A DNA stretch of 64,000 nt. Source: Oceanospirillum sanctuarii (lineage in GTDB: Bacteria; Pseudomonadota; Gammaproteobacteria; Pseudomonadales; Halomonadaceae). Of the stretch, positions 46,606-54,322 are shown one piece after another (the stretch's first letter is position 1; every line of letters starts with the position of its first letter). The stretch covers positions 579,854-643,853 of the forward strand of contig NZ_MTBA01000001.1 of the NCBI RefSeq assembly GCF_002150805.1, given 5' to 3'. The notes beneath the pieces are model-generated. The model had not been told where the DNA came from, made no database searches, and saw only the letters and a program-made list of their open reading frames with translations. Position numbers and translations under genes: made by a program.

Positions 46606-47415
46606 ATGCTAACGCTGATCAGAACTTTTCTTGGTTTTTTATTTGTTGCTGTGAGCTTGCCAGCTTCCGCTGCAAGTGTCCCCACCGAACCTGCTTTACC
46701 GGGTGATAAGGTCGTTATCTCTTTTTTTGAATATCCGCCACTGGCTCATGTTTCTCATACCGGCCGTGTTTCCGGGACCGTTATTGAGACAGTTCGAGAA
46801 ATATGTGCCAAAGCGCAGATCGATTGTGAGTTGAGAATGTTGCCGGTAGCTCGTGTTTATCGGAGCATTTCTAACGGAACGGCTTCTGTGATTATCACCG
46901 GGCGACATCCCAGTCTTGGTAATTGTTGTTCAGACGCGAACTGGCACTTCCCCTGGACAGCTGGGATTTACTCCAAAACACCAGTTGATCTGATTGCTGA
47001 CAGCGAAGAGGAGCTCCGATACCGGAAAATGATCATCATCCGAGGTTGGCTTTCCCCATATCGCTATTTTGAAAATCTCCGAACCTTGTCAGATCAGGGC
47101 GTTGTAAAACTTGCGATGGCGCAGGACAACAGTAGTGCCATCCGGATGCTGGAGCATGAGCGTGCGGAGTACCTGTGGGGCGGTAGTCATTTCAGCTGGT
47201 ATCTTGAAAAACGGGGGCTAACCGGAGAGTTTAACTATAAGCCGTTAATTTCTTCGCCATTAGCTCTTTGGGTGGATAAAAACCGCCCTGACGTTTTACT
47301 GGCACTGAATAAGGGATATCAGAGATTAAAGCAGGAAGGCGGTCTGACAGCAGACGGTAGCCAGCTGAATCGTTTCCTGATGTCAGAACGCTACGAAGAC
47401 GCTGCAAGCTATTGA
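46606..47415 (+). CDS. Periplasmic solute-binding-like protein (SBP_bac_3 type)
   Basis: A 269-residue protein with an N-terminal signal peptide (FLGFLFVAVSLPASA) and the two-lobe layout of type 3 amino-acid-binding proteins: VVISFFEYPPLAHV, VSGTVIETVREICAKAQIDCELRMLPVARVYRSI. No ABC permease or ATPase gene is adjacent, so it is an orphan. A Cys pair (GNCCSD) is unusual. ATG 46606 has AGGGA five bases upstream; the earlier ATG 46600 falls within that site. It lies 36 bases after glycerate kinase, perhaps co-transcribed. Confidence 0.82.
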   Translation: MLTLIRTFLGFLFVAVSLPASAASVPTEPALPGDKVVISFFEYPPLAHVSHTGRVSGTVIETVREICAKAQIDCELRMLPVARVYRSISNGTASVIITGRHPSLGNCCSDANWHFPWTAGIYSKTPVDLIADSEEELRYRKMIIIRGWLSPYRYFENLRTLSDQGVVKLAMAQDNSSAIRMLEHERAEYLWGGSHFSWYLEKRGLTGEFNYKPLISSPLALWVDKNRPDVLLALNKGYQRLKQEGGLTADGSQLNRFLMSERYEDAASY

Positions 47416-47544
47416 CATCGCGCCGCATATTAACCAGATCCTGCCTCTTTAGTGATAATCGATCACCAAAGTGAGATGTGAACTGTTCTTGTGGTGATTC
47501 GTACTGTAAAGCAGCTGCAGAATCCTACTGAAGAGGCCAAAAGA

Positions 47545-48072
47545 ATGATCCGAATTGTTTTGCTGCTGATGGCGCTGATGATCACCTCAGGTTGCAGTAA
47601 CAAAGACTGGCGTACTGCCAGCCGGGAACCTGCCGGAATTGCGCCAAAAGCTGAATCAACCCCTGAAGCTGTCATTCAGGTTTATGGTGCGCCTGTTTAT
47701 GGTTGGCGGGGCCTGTTTGCGATTCACACCTGGATCTCGGTGAAACCATCCCATGCGGATAATTACACGGTTTACGAAGTGATCGGCTGGCGGCAAAAAC
47801 GCGGTTTACCGGCCTTGCGTATTGAACAGGATTATCCGGACCGTTACTGGTTCGGTGAAAAGCCGGAACTCCTTCTTAGCCGAAGCGGGGAAGGGGTTGA
47901 TGAACTGATTGTTCAGATCGATAAAGCAGCACGAAACTACCCATGGGCAAATCAATACACCATGTTTCCGGGGCCAAACAGTAATACCTTCCCTTCTTGG
48001 ATTGCAGAACAGGTTCCTGCACTTGGTCTTGATCTGCCGCTTAAGGCAATTGGTCAGGACTGGAGAGAATAG
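47545..48072 (+). CDS. DUF3750 family lipoprotein
   Basis: A 175-residue predicted lipoprotein (hydrophobic segment then ITSGC, about Cys17). The DUF3750 features are WRGLFAIHTWISVKP, DNYTVYEVIGWR, and NYPWANQYTMFPGPNSNTF. Function is unknown; the His-containing segment and the NTF motif recall LRAT-like papain-fold families but I cannot show this. ATG 47545 with GAGG eight bases upstream is preferred over the start at 47491. It ends only 15 bases from the converging kinase gene. Confidence 0.8.
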   Translation: MIRIVLLLMALMITSGCSNKDWRTASREPAGIAPKAESTPEAVIQVYGAPVYGWRGLFAIHTWISVKPSHADNYTVYEVIGWRQKRGLPALRIEQDYPDRYWFGEKPELLLSRSGEGVDELIVQIDKAARNYPWANQYTMFPGPNSNTFPSWIAEQVPALGLDLPLKAIGQDWRE

Positions 48073-48087
48073 CGCCAAACTACTTAA

Positions 48088-50622
48088 CTAACTTTCCGGT
48101 TGCTGTTCTCTTGTGTATTTCTTAGCCATACCGCTGGCAACCAACGGTGATGCAGATGGCTTTAATGATGAGGCCGGAATATCGATACTAAAACAGCTAC
48201 CTGTTTCAGATGACTGAATGTCGAGTTTTCCTTTTAGTTGAGCTGTCAGGCTTCTGATCAACTTTAGGCCAAGGCTCTTACTTTTCTGTAGCTCTGCAAT
48301 GTTTTCGATGCCAGCACCGTTGTCCGAAACACTTAATCTGTAATTTTCATCTCCGTCTGTCGGCATAAAGCGGATATCGATAGTTGATGATTGCCGTTCT
48401 TCCGAATCCTTAAAAGCATGCTTCATTGCATTAGAGATCAATTCATTCAGGATCAGCCCAATAGGCACAATAACCTCTGGTTCAAATTCACCATCGCAGG
48501 CTTTAATGGCGATTTTTAGAGGGACAGAGCCCAGATAACTTTGTCTTAGCGTTTCAGTCAGACTCTCAATATAAGGGCGGATACTGGCTCGGGACAGGCT
48601 TGTGGACTGGTAAAGCTTCTCATGGACCAGAGCCAGTGCTGAAATCCTTAGGGCGGCTTCATTCAGGCTTTCTTTGGTCTGTTGGTGTTCGCTGGAGCGG
48701 GACTGCATTTTCAGCAGACTGGCAATCACCTGCATATTGTTTTTTACCCGGTGATAAACCTCTTTTAGCAGAACTTCTTTTTCCTGAAGATCCCGTTCAA
48801 TACGCTTTTTTTCAGCCAATTTATCTGAGATATCACGGATAATCGCCATAACAACCCTTTCATCGCCATACTCAATGGGGCTGAGAACAATATCAACAGG
48901 GAAAGGGCGCCCCTCCGCATGCAGGGCTTCAAGGGCCAGATTCTGCCCCATTTCGCGGGTAACAGGGTTACGTATGTACTGCTTGCGATGACTGCGGTGC
49001 ATATCCCTCAGGTTTGGTGGAAGCAGGGTTTCTAAAGGTTGCCCCTCAAGCTGATCGGGCTGATAACCGAAAATTTCAAGAATTCTGCGATTGGCATAAA
49101 CAATGGTTCCCGAGTCATCAACCAGAACGACAGCCTCAGGAGCCATCTCCAGAACTTTACGGTTTCTTTGTTCTAAAGCCGTCAGTCGACAGTTTGCCTC
49201 AGCCATCGCATCGTAGTGATGACGGGACTTAAGCAGCATCCTGACGGCAACCGCTGCAATCAAACCGAAACAAACTGAAAGTGCAATAATAAAGGCTCGG
49301 GAATCCTGCTTGAACATCGCCTCTGTTGCAGATGTTGGCGTAATTTCAACATCAAAGATGCGTCCCGCAATGGCAACATTGGGTGGGACTAATGACTGGC
49401 TTTCATCATTTACCAAACCAGACACTACCGGTGTCAGTTTGGTGGTGAACTTCAGTCCAAGCTCCTGCCACGGGTGCTTTATAAAATAGTCCTGATTGAA
49501 TAACCCGTGTATACAAAGATCATTGCCCGGATTTGACGCGGCGGCTTTAACTGAGATTAAAAGACGATCATTGAGCCATTTCATTTGATAGGGCGAACGA
49601 TTGCAGTCAGGCAATGCGGTATCGATCTTTTCACCATATACCTCAGTGCTAAAATCGGATTTTTCGAGCACAACACCTACCAGTCCCTGTGCATAGGCCT
49701 TTTCAAAATTACTGGGCTGCATTAAGGGGTCTCCGAGATACCAGGAGAGCGAACTCAGGTCTGTGATGGCGTCGTCCAGCGTAGAAAACGCCAGTTTTTT
49801 TATCAGTGTGAGATGGTTATTCACTTCCAGTTTGTAATATTGCTCTTTGTTATCGTGGGTGTTGTTTGCGATAACTAAACCAAGCACTAAAAATGCGACA
49901 AAAACAGACTGAGGTAACCAAAGGAAGCGAATTTCAAAGGGTTTAAGGCGTACAAGGTTGATGATCAAACCGATACAGGCAACCAGAAAAATGGCGCTTG
50001 TCAGCATGGATTGGCCGGAAGACAGGCGACCAAAAATAGTCTCTGAGCTTGCCGTACCCCAAACAAAAAGGGCAATGGAAACGGTGCTTGCTGTTGCCAT
50101 CACCAGAGATGCATAAAGCGCTAACGCGACCCTGGCAGACCTCAGACGCATTAGGGTTTCATAGGTGATCACAGAATTTGGGGTGCTTACCAGATTGCGA
50201 ATGATGAGTGCGACGGCCAGAGCCGTAAAACTTAAAGTTGTTGCCGGGGAGGGCCGGCCGGGATAGCGTCCCTGTTCTGCTGGCATCCAGTCTTTAAAGA
50301 GAAACTCGTCAATACCCAGAATCTGATCAAAGGCGTATTCATAGAGTGTCGCCAGAGCCATAAACAGAAGCGTGATTGGTGCGAGCAAAAGAATGAAGCG
50401 TTGAACGCTATAGCGAGCAGGAAAAGAGACCAGTGTCAGCCCCAAAAGAAGAAACATCAAACCCGTGTTATAGCGACTGACGCCAGCACCGAAAGGGCTT
50501 ACGAGACTTTTTACTTCTAAGTGCCAGCCGACGAGGATTATTCCAGCCCCCGCCAGGGTGATCACTCCTGCCACTACAGGGAAAAAATGGCGAAACAAAG
50601 GTTCCTTAAGTTTAATCAACAT
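48088..50622 (-). CDS. Membrane sensor histidine kinase (HisKA_2 type) with PAS domain
   Basis: An 844-residue sensor kinase. The N-terminus holds about seven membrane helices (residues ~12-265). A periplasmic region of ~200 residues (CHASE-like in position) follows, then an eighth helix (~470). Next come a PAS domain (~500-610), a HisKA_2 dimerisation domain with phospho-accepting His at about residue 624 (EVYHRVKNNMQVIASLL), and HATPase_c (NELISNAMKHAF, SVSDNGAGI, SLGLKLIRSL). It lies 31 bases downstream of the response-regulator gene on the same strand, so the two form an operon and probably a cognate pair. The stimulus is unknown. Confidence 0.88.
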   Translation of the reverse strand: MLIKLKEPLFRHFFPVVAGVITLAGAGIILVGWHLEVKSLVSPFGAGVSRYNTGLMFLLLGLTLVSFPARYSVQRFILLLAPITLLFMALATLYEYAFDQILGIDEFLFKDWMPAEQGRYPGRPSPATTLSFTALAVALIIRNLVSTPNSVITYETLMRLRSARVALALYASLVMATASTVSIALFVWGTASSETIFGRLSSGQSMLTSAIFLVACIGLIINLVRLKPFEIRFLWLPQSVFVAFLVLGLVIANNTHDNKEQYYKLEVNNHLTLIKKLAFSTLDDAITDLSSLSWYLGDPLMQPSNFEKAYAQGLVGVVLEKSDFSTEVYGEKIDTALPDCNRSPYQMKWLNDRLLISVKAAASNPGNDLCIHGLFNQDYFIKHPWQELGLKFTTKLTPVVSGLVNDESQSLVPPNVAIAGRIFDVEITPTSATEAMFKQDSRAFIIALSVCFGLIAAVAVRMLLKSRHHYDAMAEANCRLTALEQRNRKVLEMAPEAVVLVDDSGTIVYANRRILEIFGYQPDQLEGQPLETLLPPNLRDMHRSHRKQYIRNPVTREMGQNLALEALHAEGRPFPVDIVLSPIEYGDERVVMAIIRDISDKLAEKKRIERDLQEKEVLLKEVYHRVKNNMQVIASLLKMQSRSSEHQQTKESLNEAALRISALALVHEKLYQSTSLSRASIRPYIESLTETLRQSYLGSVPLKIAIKACDGEFEPEVIVPIGLILNELISNAMKHAFKDSEERQSSTIDIRFMPTDGDENYRLSVSDNGAGIENIAELQKSKSLGLKLIRSLTAQLKGKLDIQSSETGSCFSIDIPASSLKPSASPLVASGMAKKYTREQQPES

Positions 50623-50653
50623 CCGTTATCACCACCTTTAATCCCTATAATGC

Positions 50654-53065
50654 TTAATCTTTATTGATGGTTCCCAGATCAATGGCCTGATACCGATCCG
50701 GTAGCAGATAAGTTGCCTTATCTTTAAGGCCTGAATCCCGTTTGTCAGAACGGTCATCACAGAGAATGACCGGAATTTTCAGGGCCTGTGTCATGGCCAT
50801 GGTTGCATCCAAATAGATTGCCAGATTCGGCTGATCATCTGTCAAAGCAAACTCACAGTATTCCGGTGCAAAATTGTAGAGCAGATCAACAGATGCACTC
50901 TGACCATTAAAAAGATTCAGGCAGAACTGAAATCCTTCCTGTTTGATTTCATTAATTTTCAGGCTGGCGGCTTTACCATCGGTCATTAAGCGACCGGTCA
51001 GGCCGAATACAAACTGACAGGGTTCCAGACCATAACTTCTTATACGGACCGCAACATCTTTAACCAGCTCGGCCGATTGAAGAATGGCAGGATAGAAAGG
51101 GATGATCACAACAGGCTTATCCGTGTCCTTAGAGTTTTTTAGCTCTGAACAGACTTTTTCAACGACAGCTAAAAGCAGATTACGGGACAAACCGCTGTAA
51201 TTGGCGATATTGAAAAAGCTATCCGGCGTCAGAAAATAGTCTCGTTCTTCCCAGTAGACCAGAACCTTAATAATAGTTTGGGCACAGTCACTCGAAACAG
51301 GAGTCGCTTTCAGGAACTGACAGGTTAGTCTGCCATCTGCCAGAGCACTGGTGATTCGAATCTCATTATTGATTCGGCCTTTCACATTTTCCGCAACATC
51401 TTCGTTGTAAAAATGAATCTGGCCACGACCATTTACTTTTGCCAACTGCAGAGCAGAAGCACTGGCATTGAGTAGGGTGTCTGCAGTGATACCGTCATCC
51501 GGCCCGATAGCGATACCGGCACAGGCCGTCACAAGGAGCTCCTGATCATCAACAAAAATGGGTTCTTTAAGCTCATCAAGTGCTCTGTTAGTAATAAACA
51601 TCGCCTGATTGACGCTTTCCAGTGAGTGCATAATCAGCACAAAACGATCACCACCTAAGCGACCAATGGCCAGATTATAATGCCCTAAATCGTTTAAACG
51701 GGTGGCCAGTTCAGTCAGGATATGATCCCCGACCGCGATCCCGTATTGATCATTGATAACGTCAAAGTCATCGATATCAATCGTAATAACAGCGATCCCA
51801 TTCTGGTCATACTCATTGAGCTCAATAATATGAGTGATCTCATCTTTAACCTGAGGGAGGTTCATAAGCCCCGTTAAAGCATCATAATTGGCCAGATGAT
51901 AAAGCTTCTGTTCGGCACGTTTCCGATCGGTCAGGTCATAGATCTGGTAGAAGTAATAGCTCGGGTTTGACTCTTTATCATGCAGCAGGCTGATATTAAT
52001 CATAAGCCAGCGTTCTATATGGCTCTCTTTCAGCTGAACTTTTAATTCATGTTGAAAACTAGATACCTGACCGGAAAGGAGTGACAGATGTCCTTCCTGA
52101 ATTTTGGTTCTGTCGTTATAAGAGAGTGACAGTGCTTCGGTAATATTGATATCAGATACCTGAGGGAGGTCGAACAACTCCGAAAAAGCCGAGTTATGCT
52201 CGATCAGTCCGCCGTTCAGTGATACTAAGCCAACACCCACTGACGAATTGTTGAATGCGGCCTGAAAACGACCATCACTTTTGCGGATTTCAGATTCAAT
52301 CTGCAGTCGATGAGAGGCATCTCTGAGAGCCAGCAAACCTCCAATAACTCTGTTTGCTGCACCACGGACAGGTGCCGCAGAAAAGTCGATAAAGATTCGG
52401 TGTCCTGTATTGATGTTTTTAACAGAACCATTAAAGACAATAGGCATGACAGCATTACGCTGCATTGCACTGGCAACGGGAGAGGCGGTCAGTGCTGTGC
52501 CATTCTGATCGTATAGCTGGATTAATTCACTGACATCTTTCCGTATCAGGTCATCGACACCACCCACTTCGAGTAATCTGCAGGCTTCAGCATTGGCAAA
52601 GTGGATCAGTCCATCGATACCCACGGCAATAATGCCATCATGAACCGCATGCAGGATGTGTGAAAACCAGCGCTCCTTGTACAGCAGCTTGTGCTCCAGC
52701 TGATGCTTGGTCAGTGCAATCTCAATACTGGCACGAAGCGCCTGAGCGTTATAAGGCTTGGTGATGTACCCATAAGGGGCAACCTTAGCCGCACGCTCGA
52801 CGGTGTTTTTATCGCTGAATGCGGTCAGGAAAATAACAGGGATGGAACGGGATTTAAGAATTTCTTCGGCCGTTTCGATACCATCGATACCGTTGCCCAG
52901 AACGATATCCATAAGAATCAGCTCAGGATCAAGATCCTGTAATTGTTCAATCGCTGATTCACCATCGTGGGCGACCCCCACAACGTCGAAACCGAACTCC
53001 TCAAGCTGCTCGGCAAGATCCATTGCGATAATGGCTTCATCCTCGACGATAAACAATCGTTTCAT
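50654..53065 (-). CDS. Response regulator with PAS and degenerate GGDEF and EAL domains
   Basis: An 803-residue protein. The REC domain (1-120) is intact: phospho-acceptor D53 (LMDIVL), T81 and K103. Two PAS domains follow (~133-250 and ~265-385). The GGDEF-like domain (~390-555) has GGDRF (471-475), losing the catalytic acidic residue. The last ~240 residues align with an EAL fold, but every catalytic position differs: EAL reads KVL (600-602), the Asn becomes Pro656, and the Asp pair becomes Asn717-Leu718. It is thus probably a binding or scaffold output rather than an enzyme. GGGAG lies six bases before ATG 53065. It is the first gene of an operon with the kinase. Confidence 0.88.
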   Translation of the reverse strand: MKRLFIVEDEAIIAMDLAEQLEEFGFDVVGVAHDGESAIEQLQDLDPELILMDIVLGNGIDGIETAEEILKSRSIPVIFLTAFSDKNTVERAAKVAPYGYITKPYNAQALRASIEIALTKHQLEHKLLYKERWFSHILHAVHDGIIAVGIDGLIHFANAEACRLLEVGGVDDLIRKDVSELIQLYDQNGTALTASPVASAMQRNAVMPIVFNGSVKNINTGHRIFIDFSAAPVRGAANRVIGGLLALRDASHRLQIESEIRKSDGRFQAAFNNSSVGVGLVSLNGGLIEHNSAFSELFDLPQVSDINITEALSLSYNDRTKIQEGHLSLLSGQVSSFQHELKVQLKESHIERWLMINISLLHDKESNPSYYFYQIYDLTDRKRAEQKLYHLANYDALTGLMNLPQVKDEITHIIELNEYDQNGIAVITIDIDDFDVINDQYGIAVGDHILTELATRLNDLGHYNLAIGRLGGDRFVLIMHSLESVNQAMFITNRALDELKEPIFVDDQELLVTACAGIAIGPDDGITADTLLNASASALQLAKVNGRGQIHFYNEDVAENVKGRINNEIRITSALADGRLTCQFLKATPVSSDCAQTIIKVLVYWEERDYFLTPDSFFNIANYSGLSRNLLLAVVEKVCSELKNSKDTDKPVVIIPFYPAILQSAELVKDVAVRIRSYGLEPCQFVFGLTGRLMTDGKAASLKINEIKQEGFQFCLNLFNGQSASVDLLYNFAPEYCEFALTDDQPNLAIYLDATMAMTQALKIPVILCDDRSDKRDSGLKDKATYLLPDRYQAIDLGTINKD

Positions 53066-53444
53066 GCAGTACTCCCTTGCAGTATTCCCATACTGCTCTA
53101 GCTGCAGACATAGCCTTTTACTCTCTCAAGGTAGCAAAAGATTGGCTCTACAGTTTATTTATTCCGTTAAAATCCATCATTAGATCACCTGGACTGTAGT
53201 TAAAAGCCTACAGGGGTGTTTAGGGGTAGGTAGTCAGTGAATGTTTATCATAACTAAGTTCCATCTGATAGCGGTCTAAGACAAAAGATAGCCTGATAAA
53301 TCTGACCAAATTTCATCACCAACTATTTTACTCGGTTATTTCCGGATGATACGTTAAGATTTACCAGTGTCATCGCACTGAGTTTCAGTTCAGAGCGTAT
53401 ATTTTTCCAAATACCCATATTGATGGATGATTTTGAGGTGAGTG
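53066..53444. other. Divergent intergenic region, response regulator / peroxiredoxin
   Basis: 379 bases that must contain both promoters. It is A/T-rich. One 6-bp inverted repeat (CTGTAG...CTACAG near 53194-53213) is visible, without a T run. No supported ORF. Confidence 0.45.
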
Positions 53445-53921
53445 ATGTCTATTCAGGTTGGTGAGAAAGTTCCAAACGTAGAATTGAAAGTAATGGGTGA
53501 GCAAGGCCCTGAATCTGTTCAGACTGATGAACTGCTGTCTGGCAAAAAGGTTGTTCTTTTTGCAGTACCGGGCGCCTTTACACCGGGTTGTTCCGTGACC
53601 CACCTGCCGGGCTTTGTAGTTCATGCTGATGCAATCAAAGCTAAAGGCGTTGATTCTATTATCTGTACCTCTGTTAATGACGCTTTCGTGATGGATGCAT
53701 GGGGTAAGAACCAAAACGCTGAAGAAATTATCATGCTGGCAGACGGGATCGGTAACCTGGCTGAAGCAGTCGGCCTTGAAAAAGATCTGACCGGTGTTCA
53801 GTTTGGTGTTCGTTCTCAGCGTTATGCCATGATTCTGAATGACGGCGTCGTTGAGTATTTGGGTGTTGATGAACAAGGTGTTGAGAAGAGTAGTGCAGAG
53901 ACTATTCTGGCTCAGCTTTGA
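53445..53921 (+). CDS. Prx5-type peroxiredoxin
   Basis: A 158-residue thiol peroxidase that reduces H2O2 and organic peroxides. The peroxidatic Cys49 is in PGAFTPGCSVTHLPGF, the Prx5/hybrid signature, and a second Cys74 is in SIICTSVNDAFVM. Unlike the hybrid form there is no glutaredoxin domain. The conserved Arg of the active site is in FGVRSQRYAMI. ATG 53445 has GAGG six bases upstream; the GTG at 53442 is less likely. The gene stands alone. No OxyR site could be recognised. Confidence 0.93.
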   Translation: MSIQVGEKVPNVELKVMGEQGPESVQTDELLSGKKVVLFAVPGAFTPGCSVTHLPGFVVHADAIKAKGVDSIICTSVNDAFVMDAWGKNQNAEEIIMLADGIGNLAEAVGLEKDLTGVQFGVRSQRYAMILNDGVVEYLGVDEQGVEKSSAETILAQL

Positions 53922-53950
53922 TGTGTACGGATAATTTTTTGAAAAAAGTG

Positions 53951-53978
53951 TTGCTTAACAAAAAGTTATCCTTATAAT
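53951..53978 (+). promoter_or_regulatory. Sigma70 promoter of tRNA-Val
   Basis: TTGCTT (53951-53956) and a perfect TATAAT (53973-53978) with a 16-base spacer lie directly ahead of the tRNA. A G/C-rich stretch (CGCCCC) follows, like the discriminator of stringently controlled stable-RNA promoters. Confidence 0.8.
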
Positions 53979-53990
53979 ACGCCCCATCAA

Positions 53991-54067
53991 AGACGTGTAG
54001 CTCAGTTGGTTAGAGCACTACCTTGACATGGTAGGGGTCGCTGGTTCGAGTCCAGTCATGTCTACCA
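53991..54067 (+). tRNA. tRNA-Val (anticodon GAC)
   Basis: A 77-base cloverleaf with encoded CCA. The acceptor stem AGACGTG pairs with CATGTCT (one G-U). D-arm GCTCAGTTGGTTAGAGC, anticodon stem CTACC/GGTAG with loop TTGACAT (anticodon GAC) and T-arm CTGGTTCGAGTCCAG are all complete. It decodes Val codons GUC/GUU. It is a single tRNA unit with its own promoter and terminator. Confidence 0.96.
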
Positions 54068-54072
54068 AATTT

Positions 54073-54114
54073 AAAAGCCCGTAACTCTGAGTAATCAGAA
54101 TTACGGGCTTTTTT
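54073..54114 (+). terminator. Terminator of tRNA-Val
   Basis: AAAGCCCGTAA pairs with TTACGGGCTTT and CTGA with TCAG closer to the loop; T6 follows. Confidence 0.9.
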
Positions 54115-54322
54115 CGTTTTACTTCTTTGCGAGTGTCGCCCCGTCCTGAATAAGGCCAATATTTCTATCCTAAACGCAAGAAATCCCCAAGCCTGAAATA
54201 GGAAGCGCTACGGCCAGACGATATACTTGCAGTTCAGCTTTCAGGTTGAGATTCAGAATAGCGTTTAACGCTGGATTCTGGCTTGCCTGATCAGGTGTTT
54301 AGTCAGGTTTTCAAGGACGCTT

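Noticed and set aside
54068-54322. Integration site at the tRNA-Val gene
   Set aside because: tRNA genes are common phage or island targets, but no integrase and no repeated 3' tRNA segment is seen; recC follows directly.
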